DNA from: Sporosarcina jiandibaonis | GTDB lineage: Bacteria; Bacillota; Bacilli; Bacillales_A; Planococcaceae | Direction of reading: 5' to 3' | DNA length: 64,000 nt | Assembly: GCF_013184495.1 (NCBI RefSeq) | Contig: NZ_JAAOIY010000001.1 | Coordinates: 1,240,001-1,304,000 of the forward strand | In this document: positions 1 to 7,648 of the stretch, piece after piece | Numbering within the stretch: the first letter of the stretch is position 1 | Layout: every line of letters starts with the position of its first letter | Program-made: the position numbers and the translations under genes | The notes under the pieces: generated by a model | The model's database searches: none | The model's input: the letters and a program-made list of their open reading frames with translations, nothing else | Told to the model about the DNA's origin: nothing

Positions 1-3000
1 AGAATGTCAGCGGAATGTTCAGCTGATAGTTCTTCTCCTGATTTATTTACCGTTCGTGTTCCGTTAAAGAGATAGTTTCGATCCGATCCCAACGCTGAAG
101 GATAACTATCTTTGGACGTCCCAGACGTTTTTATGGAAATGAAACCGTTGATTGTGAAATCGGTTGCGATTCCACCATACGTTGAAAAGCCCAAGTTTGT
201 GCCATTTTCAGCACTAATATTATTTTCAGCGATGACGCCCGGGTTACTGTTACTTGTATAACCGTACGTGCCATTACCAAAAGCAAGGCTGTTTTTAATG
301 ACATGCGGAACGTGAACCCCTTCCCCGCCGAGTTTGAATCCGTTTTTGTCGCCGCTGCCTACATGACCGTTCGACAATGTTCCATTATTAAATGCAATAC
401 TGTTTTCGATCAAAACAGCACCGATCGCGCCTGTGCCAACTTTCGTATACAAATCCCAACCATCATCGATATTATTGTAAGCAACTGTTCCTCTGAAGAC
501 GTTTCCATCACCAGAAGTTAATTTCGCCGCAAAACCATCCGCATTATTTTCAGCCGGATCACTATTGTCGAATGAAATACTGTTTAGAATCAGGTTATAC
601 GATGGCCATTTCGATTTGTCTTCTTCATATGCATCCGTACGGCTAATTTGCAGACCTGTATCGCCGTTTTCAAACGTCCTGATATTTTCAATCGTGTTGT
701 GGCTGCCGCCTATTGTATACCCTTTTGTATTTCCGGCAGACCGTGCAAAGTCAATCCCTTCGACATGCCAGTAGTTCCCGCTATGCACGACGCCTTCCGA
801 TTTTTTATCAAAATCAATAAGCGGTCGTTCAGTTGCATCAGGGTCAGCAATCAAGTATTTCATCGCTTCTTTTGTTCCGTCATTAAACTTTTTGATTTCA
901 AGTGGCGACGAACGAACATAATGACCTTCGAGGACAATAATTTTTTGTCCTTCCATTACGAATTCAATCGCGGTATCTAAATCGAGTGGAGATTCTTTCG
1001 TCCCGTGTCCCGCGCTTGTTCCAACTGGCGACACGTAAATATTGCCGTCCTCCGCATATGTTTTCATCGTTACCGTGAAGTTCCGTACAATTTTATTATA
1101 ATTTGTTAAATACTGTGTATCGTCAGGCAAAAAAGCGATGCTAAAATTTGTATCCGCATTATCGTTAATAATCGTCGGTAAATCAACGACTTTTCCTGCT
1201 TCGACAACTGCATCTTCCACGATGATGTCTTGCCCTTTTTTAACCGTTACCGTTCCATTAACATTCGATTTAACGAGTAATGAATATTCCGTTTTGGAAA
1301 CTTTGTCTAAAGACATCACTTCCAATTCAGGTGTTACCGCTCTAGCAGGAGGCGATACTTTTGGTGAATCTGTCGCTGCAGCCGTTACTGTTAAATCGAT
1401 GTTGCGAACTTCAATCGTCGCTAAACGCGCTGTATAAAAACCGACGTACATTTTCCCGTCTTGCGTTGTTAAGATTTCAGGTTCATGAATGATTTCTTCT
1501 TGACCGTCATTTATTTTACCCGTGAAACCGCTATTCGTTTTTTCTAGTGTAAGTCGATAATTTTCTGCGGTATTATTCGCATCCGGCCTTGTTGGGTCCA
1601 ACATGATTTTTTGGATGCCCTGACTGCCTTCCCCGTCAGAAGCGACTACACCCGTTCTCGCAAATAATTGTGTGCCCATCGGCTCGCGTGTTCCGCCGCT
1701 AAATCCGCCGATCGCGGCAATGTTCGAAGCAAAAACGCTTGAATCATTCGCGGGCCCGTTCACATCTCTCGCCATAATTCCGAAAGATTCTTGGCCATCA
1801 TAAGGCGTTTTCGCAAATGCTTGCACTTTAATATCCGCCGATAAAACAAAGTTTTCTTTTTCAGCATCAAGCTCCGTATAGTAAAATGTGATTCCATCAT
1901 GATCGCCTGTGATTTTCCCGCCGCCTTCAAGTGCGACAAGTTTAATCGCGCCATCTTCTAGTACTTCAATATAATTATTGGCTGTGGAAGATGATTGACC
2001 GAATCGGATTTGTTTCCATTCAGGTTCTACTTTTTCTCTTACAGTAACTTTATAATCGATTGACGCTAAGCCTGAATCAGCTGGAATTATGTTAATACTA
2101 TATGTGCCGGCTGTTTGATTATCAAAATTAGCTGTATCAATCGTATATTCGGCTTCCGGCAAGATTTCCCGATCCGAATTATCATAGACTTTCGAAACGA
2201 CTAATCCGCTACTTTCAAATTCATCGCCAATATAATAAGTAGTTTTAGGATAATTCGTCACTTCGATTCCTTCCACTTCTTTTACCTTTACAGTAACCGG
2301 GAAGGATACTTCTTTTCCTTTATGAAAAATCAATACTGTTTTAGTTCCCGCAGTTTCCGAATCAAACCCAGATACTCTTAGTTCATCCCTTGTTAACCGA
2401 ACTTCTTTTCCATCGCTATATTTTCCATAGACCGCCAAACCTGCTAAATTTAGTTCATCTCCTATGAAATATAGCGTTTTGGTCGGTAAATCTCTGATTT
2501 CTAATGCTGTTATGTCTGCATCTTTAACATTGACATTAAAATCGATGGTTTGATCTGGTGTTTCCGTTGAGGTAATTGTTATTGGAAAATCACCCGCTTC
2601 TTCAAATACATACCCTTCTTCAAATGAAAAACTATATTGTCCGTCTGACAACTCTGCCGTTTTATAACCATCATTGTAAGTAGCAACAACTATTAAACCT
2701 TGAGGGTCAAATAAATCACCTTTGTAATAATCAATTTTTGCTGGGTAATATTTGATTGTTAAATCAGTAACCGTTAAAGCATGTATTTCAAGATCAATCG
2801 CCGCAGAGACGCCATTATAGTTAATCGCAATCCTGTTGGGACCGACTACACTACTATCGAATCCTGTCACTATATAATCTTTATCCGAGACAACTTCCGT
2901 GCTACCATCTGAAAATTCTGCAATAACGACAAGCCCATTGAGATCAAGCGTTTCACCAATCAAGTAATCAGTTTTCATATTGGTCGGATCGACAACTAAA

Positions 3001-4322
3001 CTCTCTACCTTACGATTATCTACTTTGATTTCTGCATCGCTAAACGTAACTTCCGCATCCCTTGCGACAAAGACGCCTGCAAATATTTCATCAGAAAACA
3101 GGCTCTCAAGCACTTGCGGCTCACTATCTTCCCCGTTCACAGATACGACATACGTATCGCCCGACTTTTTAATCGTTAAGTCGTATTCGCTTCCCGTCGT
3201 CGGGATATTGCTATCAAATGGATTCAATTTTGTTTGTGTGCCATGCTTATAAAATCCTTTTACTGATTGATCTAAACCGCCTACGGCAACATAATTCGAT
3301 TCATGACCGCTCGAATTTCTATGCGCGCCGATTTCGTCGCGAATCATTAGCCCGAAGGAGACTTGATTATTCGCTCCAAATTTGTGGACAGTGGCTTTCG
3401 TAGTAATTTCAAAGTTCGTGTTAGATGGTAATTCTTTATGATAGAAAGATAGTCCATCAACAGAACTAGAGATTTTACCGCCTGCTGCCGTTAAAGTTAC
3501 AGAGCCATCCTCATTTATTACCGGGTCCGGGTTGCTATTATCACTCGTATTACTACCGAACACACTAAATTCCCAATCCCCTAGCTCAACTTCACCTTCA
3601 ATTGCCAAGTTAACATTCGAATACTCAACTTTTGCGTTTCGTGCAGTGAAAAGCCCTGCATAATTGATATCGCCTGTAAAATCTTCAATCACTTTTACTT
3701 CATCGCCAATTTTAACAGTGACCAGATTTCCGCTCTTCCTCACACTCAACTCATAAACTGCGCCACTTGACGGAGGGGTAATCACATTGTCAAAATCAAC
3801 TTTAGTTAATGCCCCATCTAATCGAGTGAATGATTTCATATTTTGATCAAGCGCACCTACAGCGACATAATCGCCGACTCCATATTCAATTCCATGCAGA
3901 TAAGCATGAACATCATCGCGCAACATAACACCGAATGATACTTGGTTATTCGCATCGAAATGCTCCACTGTAGCGGTTGCGGTAATTTCAAAGTTTGCAT
4001 CCGTCGGGACTTGTTTAAAATAATAAGCAATCCCATCTGAACTAGATGAAATTTTACCCCGGTTACCAGAACTTCTTAATACAACCGTATCGGTATTTTC
4101 TTCACTTTCCGTGATTTCAAAGTTATCCTTCGTTATTTTATCCTGGCCCCCGACATCGCCGAATACGGTTCCATGCCAATCACTATAAATCGTAGCAATT
4201 TCATTTGTTGGAATGATAGGGTCTTCAGATTGAGTTTCTGCCGCAACTGCCGTAATATTCATATTTGGTATCAATAAAATAAAAATCATAAATACAGCAA
4301 GTAATCGTCTATGCTTCTTCAT
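1..4322 (-). CDS. Giant secreted modular PL9 pectate lyase (C-terminus off the left edge)
   Basis: About 1440 residues are visible with no stop before the left edge. Order: signal peptide (1-28, ending AVAA); two beta-sandwich modules of about 190 residues (about 42-240 and 250-435) that resemble each other; four Ig-like repeats of about 80 residues (435-760, bacterial Ig group 3 style, each with a 'YxxGDxxxxxGL' type motif); a third sandwich module (764-975); a linker; then a right-handed beta-helix from about 1093. The helix carries the PL9 signature: D1262, D1286, D1287 and D1290 have exactly the spacing of the calcium ligands of Pel9A (D209, D233, D234, D237 from memory). K1330 in NGFKLGG fits the catalytic lysine. 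Role: calcium-dependent beta-elimination of pectate or rhamnogalacturonan outside the cell. The start is ATG with AGGAGG 7 bases upstream. No cell-wall anchor is visible, but the C-terminus is missing. Confidence 0.88.
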   Translation of the reverse strand, partial: MKKHRRLLAVFMIFILLIPNMNITAVAAETQSEDPIIPTNEIATIYSDWHGTVFGDVGGQDKITKDNFEITESEENTDTVVLRSSGNRGKISSSSDGIAYYFKQVPTDANFEITATATVEHFDANNQVSFGVMLRDDVHAYLHGIEYGVGDYVAVGALDQNMKSFTRLDGALTKVDFDNVITPPSSGAVYELSVRKSGNLVTVKIGDEVKVIEDFTGDINYAGLFTARNAKVEYSNVNLAIEGEVELGDWEFSVFGSNTSDNSNPDPVINEDGSVTLTAAGGKISSSVDGLSFYHKELPSNTNFEITTKATVHKFGANNQVSFGLMIRDEIGAHRNSSGHESNYVAVGGLDQSVKGFYKHGTQTKLNPFDSNIPTTGSEYDLTIKKSGDTYVVSVNGEDSEPQVLESLFSDEIFAGVFVARDAEVTFSDAEIKVDNRKVESLVVDPTNMKTDYLIGETLDLNGLVVIAEFSDGSTEVVSDKDYIVTGFDSSVVGPNRIAINYNGVSAAIDLEIHALTVTDLTIKYYPAKIDYYKGDLFDPQGLIVVATYNDGYKTAELSDGQYSFSFEEGYVFEEAGDFPITITSTETPDQTIDFNVNVKDADITALEIRDLPTKTLYFIGDELNLAGLAVYGKYSDGKEVRLTRDELRVSGFDSETAGTKTVLIFHKGKEVSFPVTVKVKEVEGIEVTNYPKTTYYIGDEFESSGLVVSKVYDNSDREILPEAEYTIDTANFDNQTAGTYSINIIPADSGLASIDYKVTVREKVEPEWKQIRFGQSSSTANNYIEVLEDGAIKLVALEGGGKITGDHDGITFYYTELDAEKENFVLSADIKVQAFAKTPYDGQESFGIMARDVNGPANDSSVFASNIAAIGGFSGGTREPMGTQLFARTGVVASDGEGSQGIQKIMLDPTRPDANNTAENYRLTLEKTNSGFTGKINDGQEEIIHEPEILTTQDGKMYVGFYTARLATIEVRNIDLTVTAAATDSPKVSPPARAVTPELEVMSLDKVSKTEYSLLVKSNVNGTVTVKKGQDIIVEDAVVEAGKVVDLPTIINDNADTNFSIAFLPDDTQYLTNYNKIVRNFTVTMKTYAEDGNIYVSPVGTSAGHGTKESPLDLDTAIEFVMEGQKIIVLEGHYVRSSPLEIKKFNDGTKEAMKYLIADPDATERPLIDFDKKSEGVVHSGNYWHVEGIDFARSAGNTKGYTIGGSHNTIENIRTFENGDTGLQISRTDAYEEDKSKWPSYNLILNSISFDNSDPAENNADGFAAKLTSGDGNVFRGTVAYNNIDDGWDLYTKVGTGAIGAVLIENSIAFNNGTLSNGHVGSGDKNGFKLGGEGVHVPHVIKNSLAFGNGTYGYTSNSNPGVIAENNISAENGTNLGFSTYGGIATDFTINGFISIKTSGTSKDSYPSALGSDRNYLFNGTRTVNKSGEELSAEHSADI

Positions 4323-4377
4323 TTGTAACCTCCTATGGATTGCGTTTCATAATATCGAACACTGTTCATAAAAAGGA

Positions 4378-4403
4378 ACGAGAACCTTTAATACGATTCT
4401 CGT
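4378..4403 (-). promoter_or_regulatory. Stem-loop in the leader of the PL9 gene
   Basis: Inverted repeat with AACGAGAA-like arms (ACGAGAA ... TTCTCGT) about 55 bases upstream of the PL9 start codon. It is not followed by a T-run on the minus strand, so it is more likely a leader stabiliser or regulatory hairpin than a terminator. A weak cre-like sequence (two mismatches) follows at 4408-4421. Confidence 0.35.
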
Positions 4404-4517
4404 TAGTGATAGCGCTTTTATAAATTGATAAGTAAAGTTTTTTTAGTGCTTATTGGGACATCTCAAACTAAATCTCTCTTATAAATGAAACATCGACAAT
4501 CTAACTAATAATAAACT

Positions 4518-4700
4518 AGCGTAGGAGCCTTACAAGTGGTAGCCAACCGAACAGCGAAGGGTTCGGTTTGTTTAATTTCTGCGCACTTTGCAGAAATTAA
4601 ACAGGTTAACCTAAAGCAGTGGTCTTCTACCTGGCTTTTCGCGGGAGGCATCCACCAAGTGCGGAAAGATACAGTTCAATCTTTCCCTAGCGCCGGAGCG
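4518..4700. repeat. Repeat family B, copy B1 (with hairpin inserts)
   Basis: This fills most of the 450-base gap between the PL9 gene and the dehydrogenase. The outer parts match copy B2 (47367-47461, opposite orientation): an AGCGTAGG..GCC start, a 'GGTAGCC' segment, then 'GCGGGAGGCATCCACC' and a GCGCCG end. The middle holds two strong hairpins, one with AACCGAAC arms (about 4542-4566) and one with 13-bp arms GTTTAATTTCTGC (about 4568-4600). A third hairpin module (4658-4689) interrupts the right part and is absent from B2. No coding signal. Confidence 0.75.
4658..4689. repeat. 32-bp hairpin module inserted in repeat B1
   Basis: Arms GGAAAGAT and ATCTTTCC around loop ACAGTTCA, flanked by AGTGC. 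Copy B2 has CCACCA joined directly to GCGCCG, whereas B1 has these 32 bases in between, so B2 is the empty site. The same 32 bases (4656-4687 here) occur inverted in repeat A4 at 47698-47729. Confidence 0.75.
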
Positions 4701-4775
4701 TTTTTTATGAGCAACTATTAATCTACAATAACCTCTATCAAACAAGTTACCCCACAAATATCCTCCTTTCATTTA

Positions 4776-6059
4776 TTAAAACTTAACCAAGCCCTCCACC
4801 TTAACAGCTTGACCTGTTTTCAGTGAGATGTTGCCAGCGATTCCGGTTAGGATGGATGTTGCACCGTCGATATGTGATGCTGCTCGGTTGAATTCATCTT
4901 CTGCTGGTTCACCGAAAAGGTCTTGTAAAAGAATTGGATCTCCGCCGCCGTGGCCGCCCTTTCCTTCTACAACTTCAACTTCGTATGGCTCGCCGAACAT
5001 CGGTAGAACTCTGACCGATTTCTCTTTCAGCTTGCCTTCATCACTTTTTGAACCACCGGAATTTATATAGGATTGTTCTCGAACTTGCACTTCGATTCTT
5101 CCTTTACTGCCATTGAAAGAAACAATAAAACCTTCCCAAGGTAAATACGCATTTAATGAATACGTCAAAATGGCTTTATTCTTATAAGTAACCATCACGC
5201 CTAATGTATCTTCAATATCGATGCCGTCCCCGAAGACGCTTTGATCGCGTTGGTAACCATCATCTTTTTCAGCATCTAAATACAAAGCTTTCAAATGATC
5301 ATTCTCTTCTAATTGAATTGCAAATGGATCGCCCTTCGCATTTTCGCTACCATGTGCACGTTGATAAAACTTTGTTTCGCCGCGTGCTTCAGCATTCTCT
5401 TTACCGTAAAAACGAAGACCGCCTGTAGCATAAACCGTTTCCGGCGTAGAATCTAACCAGAAATTAACCAAATCGAAATGGTGCGTCGATTTGTGAACGA
5501 GCAAACCGCCGCTGTTATTTTTATTGCGGTGCCATCTACGGAAATAATCAGCACCGTGCTGCGTATCTAATGCCCACTCGAAATTCACCGAATACACATC
5601 ACCAATCACGCCATCGCGAATCAATTCTCTGATTTTCGTATTGTGCGGTGCATAACGATAGTTGAAAGTTACACGAACTTCGCGACCTGTTCGGTTAATC
5701 GCATCGATAATTTCTTGTGTTTTCTCAGCATCTACTGTCATCGGTTTTTCAGTAATAACATCACAACCAAGTTCAAGCGCACGAACAATATATGTATGAT
5801 GTGTTCGATCAACCGTCGTTACAATCACAATATCCGGCTTTTCGATTTCAATCATTTTATCAAATTCACTTGCTAAATAAGTATTGATTTTCGGGTGATC
5901 ATATTTATCTTCTAATAAGCTATTTGAATAATCCATTCTCGTTTGGTTAACATCGCAAAAAGCAACCAATTGACAAGTATCTCTGTAATCTTCGACCATT
6001 GCTCCGTAGAAAAATTCAGCTCGACCACCAGTACCGATTAATACGTATTTCTTACTCAT
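4776..6059 (-). CDS. Gfo/Idh/MocA family NAD(P)-dependent dehydrogenase
   Basis: 427-residue cytoplasmic oxidoreductase. The N-terminal Rossmann fold shows GTGGRAEF (about 8-15) and the family EKP motif in 'DVITEKPMTVDAE'. The C-terminal part has the GFO_IDH_MocA_C-type alpha/beta domain with a conserved 'HKSTHHFD' segment (lysine plus histidines typical of the active site). I chose the ATG at 6059 because it has AGGAG 8 bases upstream; a longer frame to 6119 lacks a ribosome site. It is last in a three-gene minus-strand unit after a YesL-like protein and a lipoprotein. The sugar oxidised cannot be told; its place next to a pectin lyase suggests a pectin-derived sugar or glycoside. Confidence 0.85.
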   Translation of the reverse strand: MSKKYVLIGTGGRAEFFYGAMVEDYRDTCQLVAFCDVNQTRMDYSNSLLEDKYDHPKINTYLASEFDKMIEIEKPDIVIVTTVDRTHHTYIVRALELGCDVITEKPMTVDAEKTQEIIDAINRTGREVRVTFNYRYAPHNTKIRELIRDGVIGDVYSVNFEWALDTQHGADYFRRWHRNKNNSGGLLVHKSTHHFDLVNFWLDSTPETVYATGGLRFYGKENAEARGETKFYQRAHGSENAKGDPFAIQLEENDHLKALYLDAEKDDGYQRDQSVFGDGIDIEDTLGVMVTYKNKAILTYSLNAYLPWEGFIVSFNGSKGRIEVQVREQSYINSGGSKSDEGKLKEKSVRVLPMFGEPYEVEVVEGKGGHGGGDPILLQDLFGEPAEDEFNRAASHIDGATSILTGIAGNISLKTGQAVKVEGLVKF

Positions 6060-6121
6060 TCTGTCATCTCCTAAAATAATGTTATATATATAAATCTGTG
6101 ATTCAGATTTAAATACCAAAT

Positions 6122-6787
6122 TTACCTTGCTTCGATAACTTGATTTGTCGCTACAGCTTCATGATCAATTCCTTGCGAGATTTCCATTCTCCTCATCACT
6201 TGATACGCGGTCCACATAATAATATAAGCTAGAATGCTCACGCTAAAAAATGGGATCAAACCCGGAATCGTGATGACCGTGTAATATAAAGCGACAATTC
6301 CCGCCAGCATCAATAAAGTGAAATGAGGATGAGATGCTCCGAGAATGAGTGCATATTTCAAGTACATACTCTTTTTCCAATCATAATGCACATAAATCGG
6401 GAAAATATAGAGCAATACAATTGCGTACAAAAGACCAAATATAAACACGCCAAGACGCAGCAGATTAAACATTCCCCCAGTTGGCAGGATAACTAAATCA
6501 AAATAAATAATGTAACCGATTACAAACAAAACAACTCCGAAAAGCGTAGATTTGAAAAACTCGCTGCGGTATGTCATCCAAAATGTTTTAAATACCGGAA
6601 CGTCTTTATCGCCCATTACCCATTTCCGTGTTACAGCGAAAAGAGCGATCGTAGCAGGCATGAAACCAAATATACCTAACCCGAGTACAGTGAACATAAT
6701 CCACAATAAATTTACATAAGCCAATCTAGAGATGACCTCGCACACTCTGAAAAACTTACCTGTTATTCCTAGTAATTGCATTTGCAC
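6122..6787 (-). CDS. YesL-like integral membrane protein (DUF624)
   Basis: 221 residues with about five hydrophobic segments, starting near residues 20-50 (LAYVNLLWIMFTVLG..PATIALFAV) and ending near 190. The N-terminal pattern, with 'MPATIALFAVTRKW' and an 'FKTFWMTYRSEFFKS' amphipathic stretch, is that of the YesL/DUF624 family found beside Bacillus rhamnogalacturonan genes. Molecular function is unknown; a role in transport or sensing is usually guessed from context. ATG start with AAGGGG upstream; a second ATG two codons in is also possible. Sits between a lipoprotein and a dehydrogenase gene with short gaps, so probably one operon. Confidence 0.75.
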   Translation of the reverse strand: MQMQLLGITGKFFRVCEVISRLAYVNLLWIMFTVLGLGIFGFMPATIALFAVTRKWVMGDKDVPVFKTFWMTYRSEFFKSTLFGVVLFVIGYIIYFDLVILPTGGMFNLLRLGVFIFGLLYAIVLLYIFPIYVHYDWKKSMYLKYALILGASHPHFTLLMLAGIVALYYTVITIPGLIPFFSVSILAYIIMWTAYQVMRRMEISQGIDHEAVATNQVIEAR

Positions 6788-6808
6788 GACCCCTTTTTAA
6801 TCCAATAA

Positions 6809-7354
6809 TCATTTCTGGACGAGTTTGTTTATAATTGAAAAAGCTATCTCTTTCTCATCAATGTATTTCGGAATAATCGCGACGAGTTCAATCGGTTCCG
6901 ATTCATTATAATAAACATCAAAGTTAATTACTTTTAATGCGTTATCATAAACTTCGACTTCCTCAGTAATTTCACCATCCGCCAATAATGCTTCTAATTC
7001 AAAACTTGTTAACTCAATTGTATTGTCTTCATTTCTAAATTCGGTTAAATCATATAATTCTTTGGAATCATAAACTGCAGCTAAAAATTCACGGTCCATG
7101 ATTAATATATCTCCAGCATGACTAACGATTTCGACAATCAATCTCTCAGCGACTGGTGGATACTGCGAAATTTTAAGTTCCAAATCAGTTGGTAGTTCAC
7201 TTTTTGCGAGCCCTTTCATTTCTTCCAATGCTTCATCGGGCAAAGATGAAAAGACGAGTATATCAAAACTATTTTCTTCTTTCTGGCATCCTGTTAACAA
7301 TAGCAATAAAATAATTGCCAATAAGATAGACATCGATTTTGACTTGTTACTCAT
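6809..7354 (-). CDS. Small lipoprotein of unknown function
   Basis: 181 residues. A lipoprotein signal peptide ends with lipobox LLTGC (Cys about 23), so the product is anchored outside the membrane. The body 'FDILVFSSLPDEALEEM' and 'AGDILIMDREFLA' gives a weak impression of one lobe of an extracellular solute-binding protein, but it is far too short to be a full one. First gene of the unit with the YesL-like protein and dehydrogenase; AGGAG lies 8 bases before the ATG. It could be a sensing or assembly accessory for the YesL-like protein. I do not recognise a named family. Confidence 0.7.
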   Translation of the reverse strand: MSNKSKSMSILLAIILLLLLTGCQKEENSFDILVFSSLPDEALEEMKGLAKSELPTDLELKISQYPPVAERLIVEIVSHAGDILIMDREFLAAVYDSKELYDLTEFRNEDNTIELTSFELEALLADGEITEEVEVYDNALKVINFDVYYNESEPIELVAIIPKYIDEKEIAFSIINKLVQK

Positions 7355-7648
7355 TTAAAACACTCCTAAAATTATGTACCTAGTATAAAATCAGATTATC
7401 GCATCCACTGTATCACGTCTATAATCATATAATGTGATTAGTCTATAAATGTTAATTTATCAACGTTTTCAGACAATGTTAGAAAATGATTATGTCGTAA
7501 TCTATGAATATTTCAATTTATTTGTTGGGAGCTCAAATAAATTATATATTTTAAAAGTTATGTATGATACAATTTATATAGCAATGTTTAAACTCGCCTA
7601 CTTTCTGAACACGACCTACAATATCCCGAATATGAAGGGGGGACTATT
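7355..7648. other. Divergent intergenic region
   Basis: About 290 AT-rich bases between the lipoprotein gene (minus) and the AraC-type regulator (plus). Promoters for both directions must lie here. A short frame at 7449-7652 has no ribosome site and runs into the regulator start, so I do not call it a gene. Confidence 0.5.

Noticed and set aside
303..3403. Plus-strand frames opposite the PL9 gene
   Set aside because: The minus-strand frame is open for the full 4322 bases and has a signal peptide and PL9 residues; the plus frames are short shadows.
4536..4721. 61-codon frame inside repeat B1
   Set aside because: Made of hairpin and repeat sequence with no ribosome site; matches non-coding copy B2.
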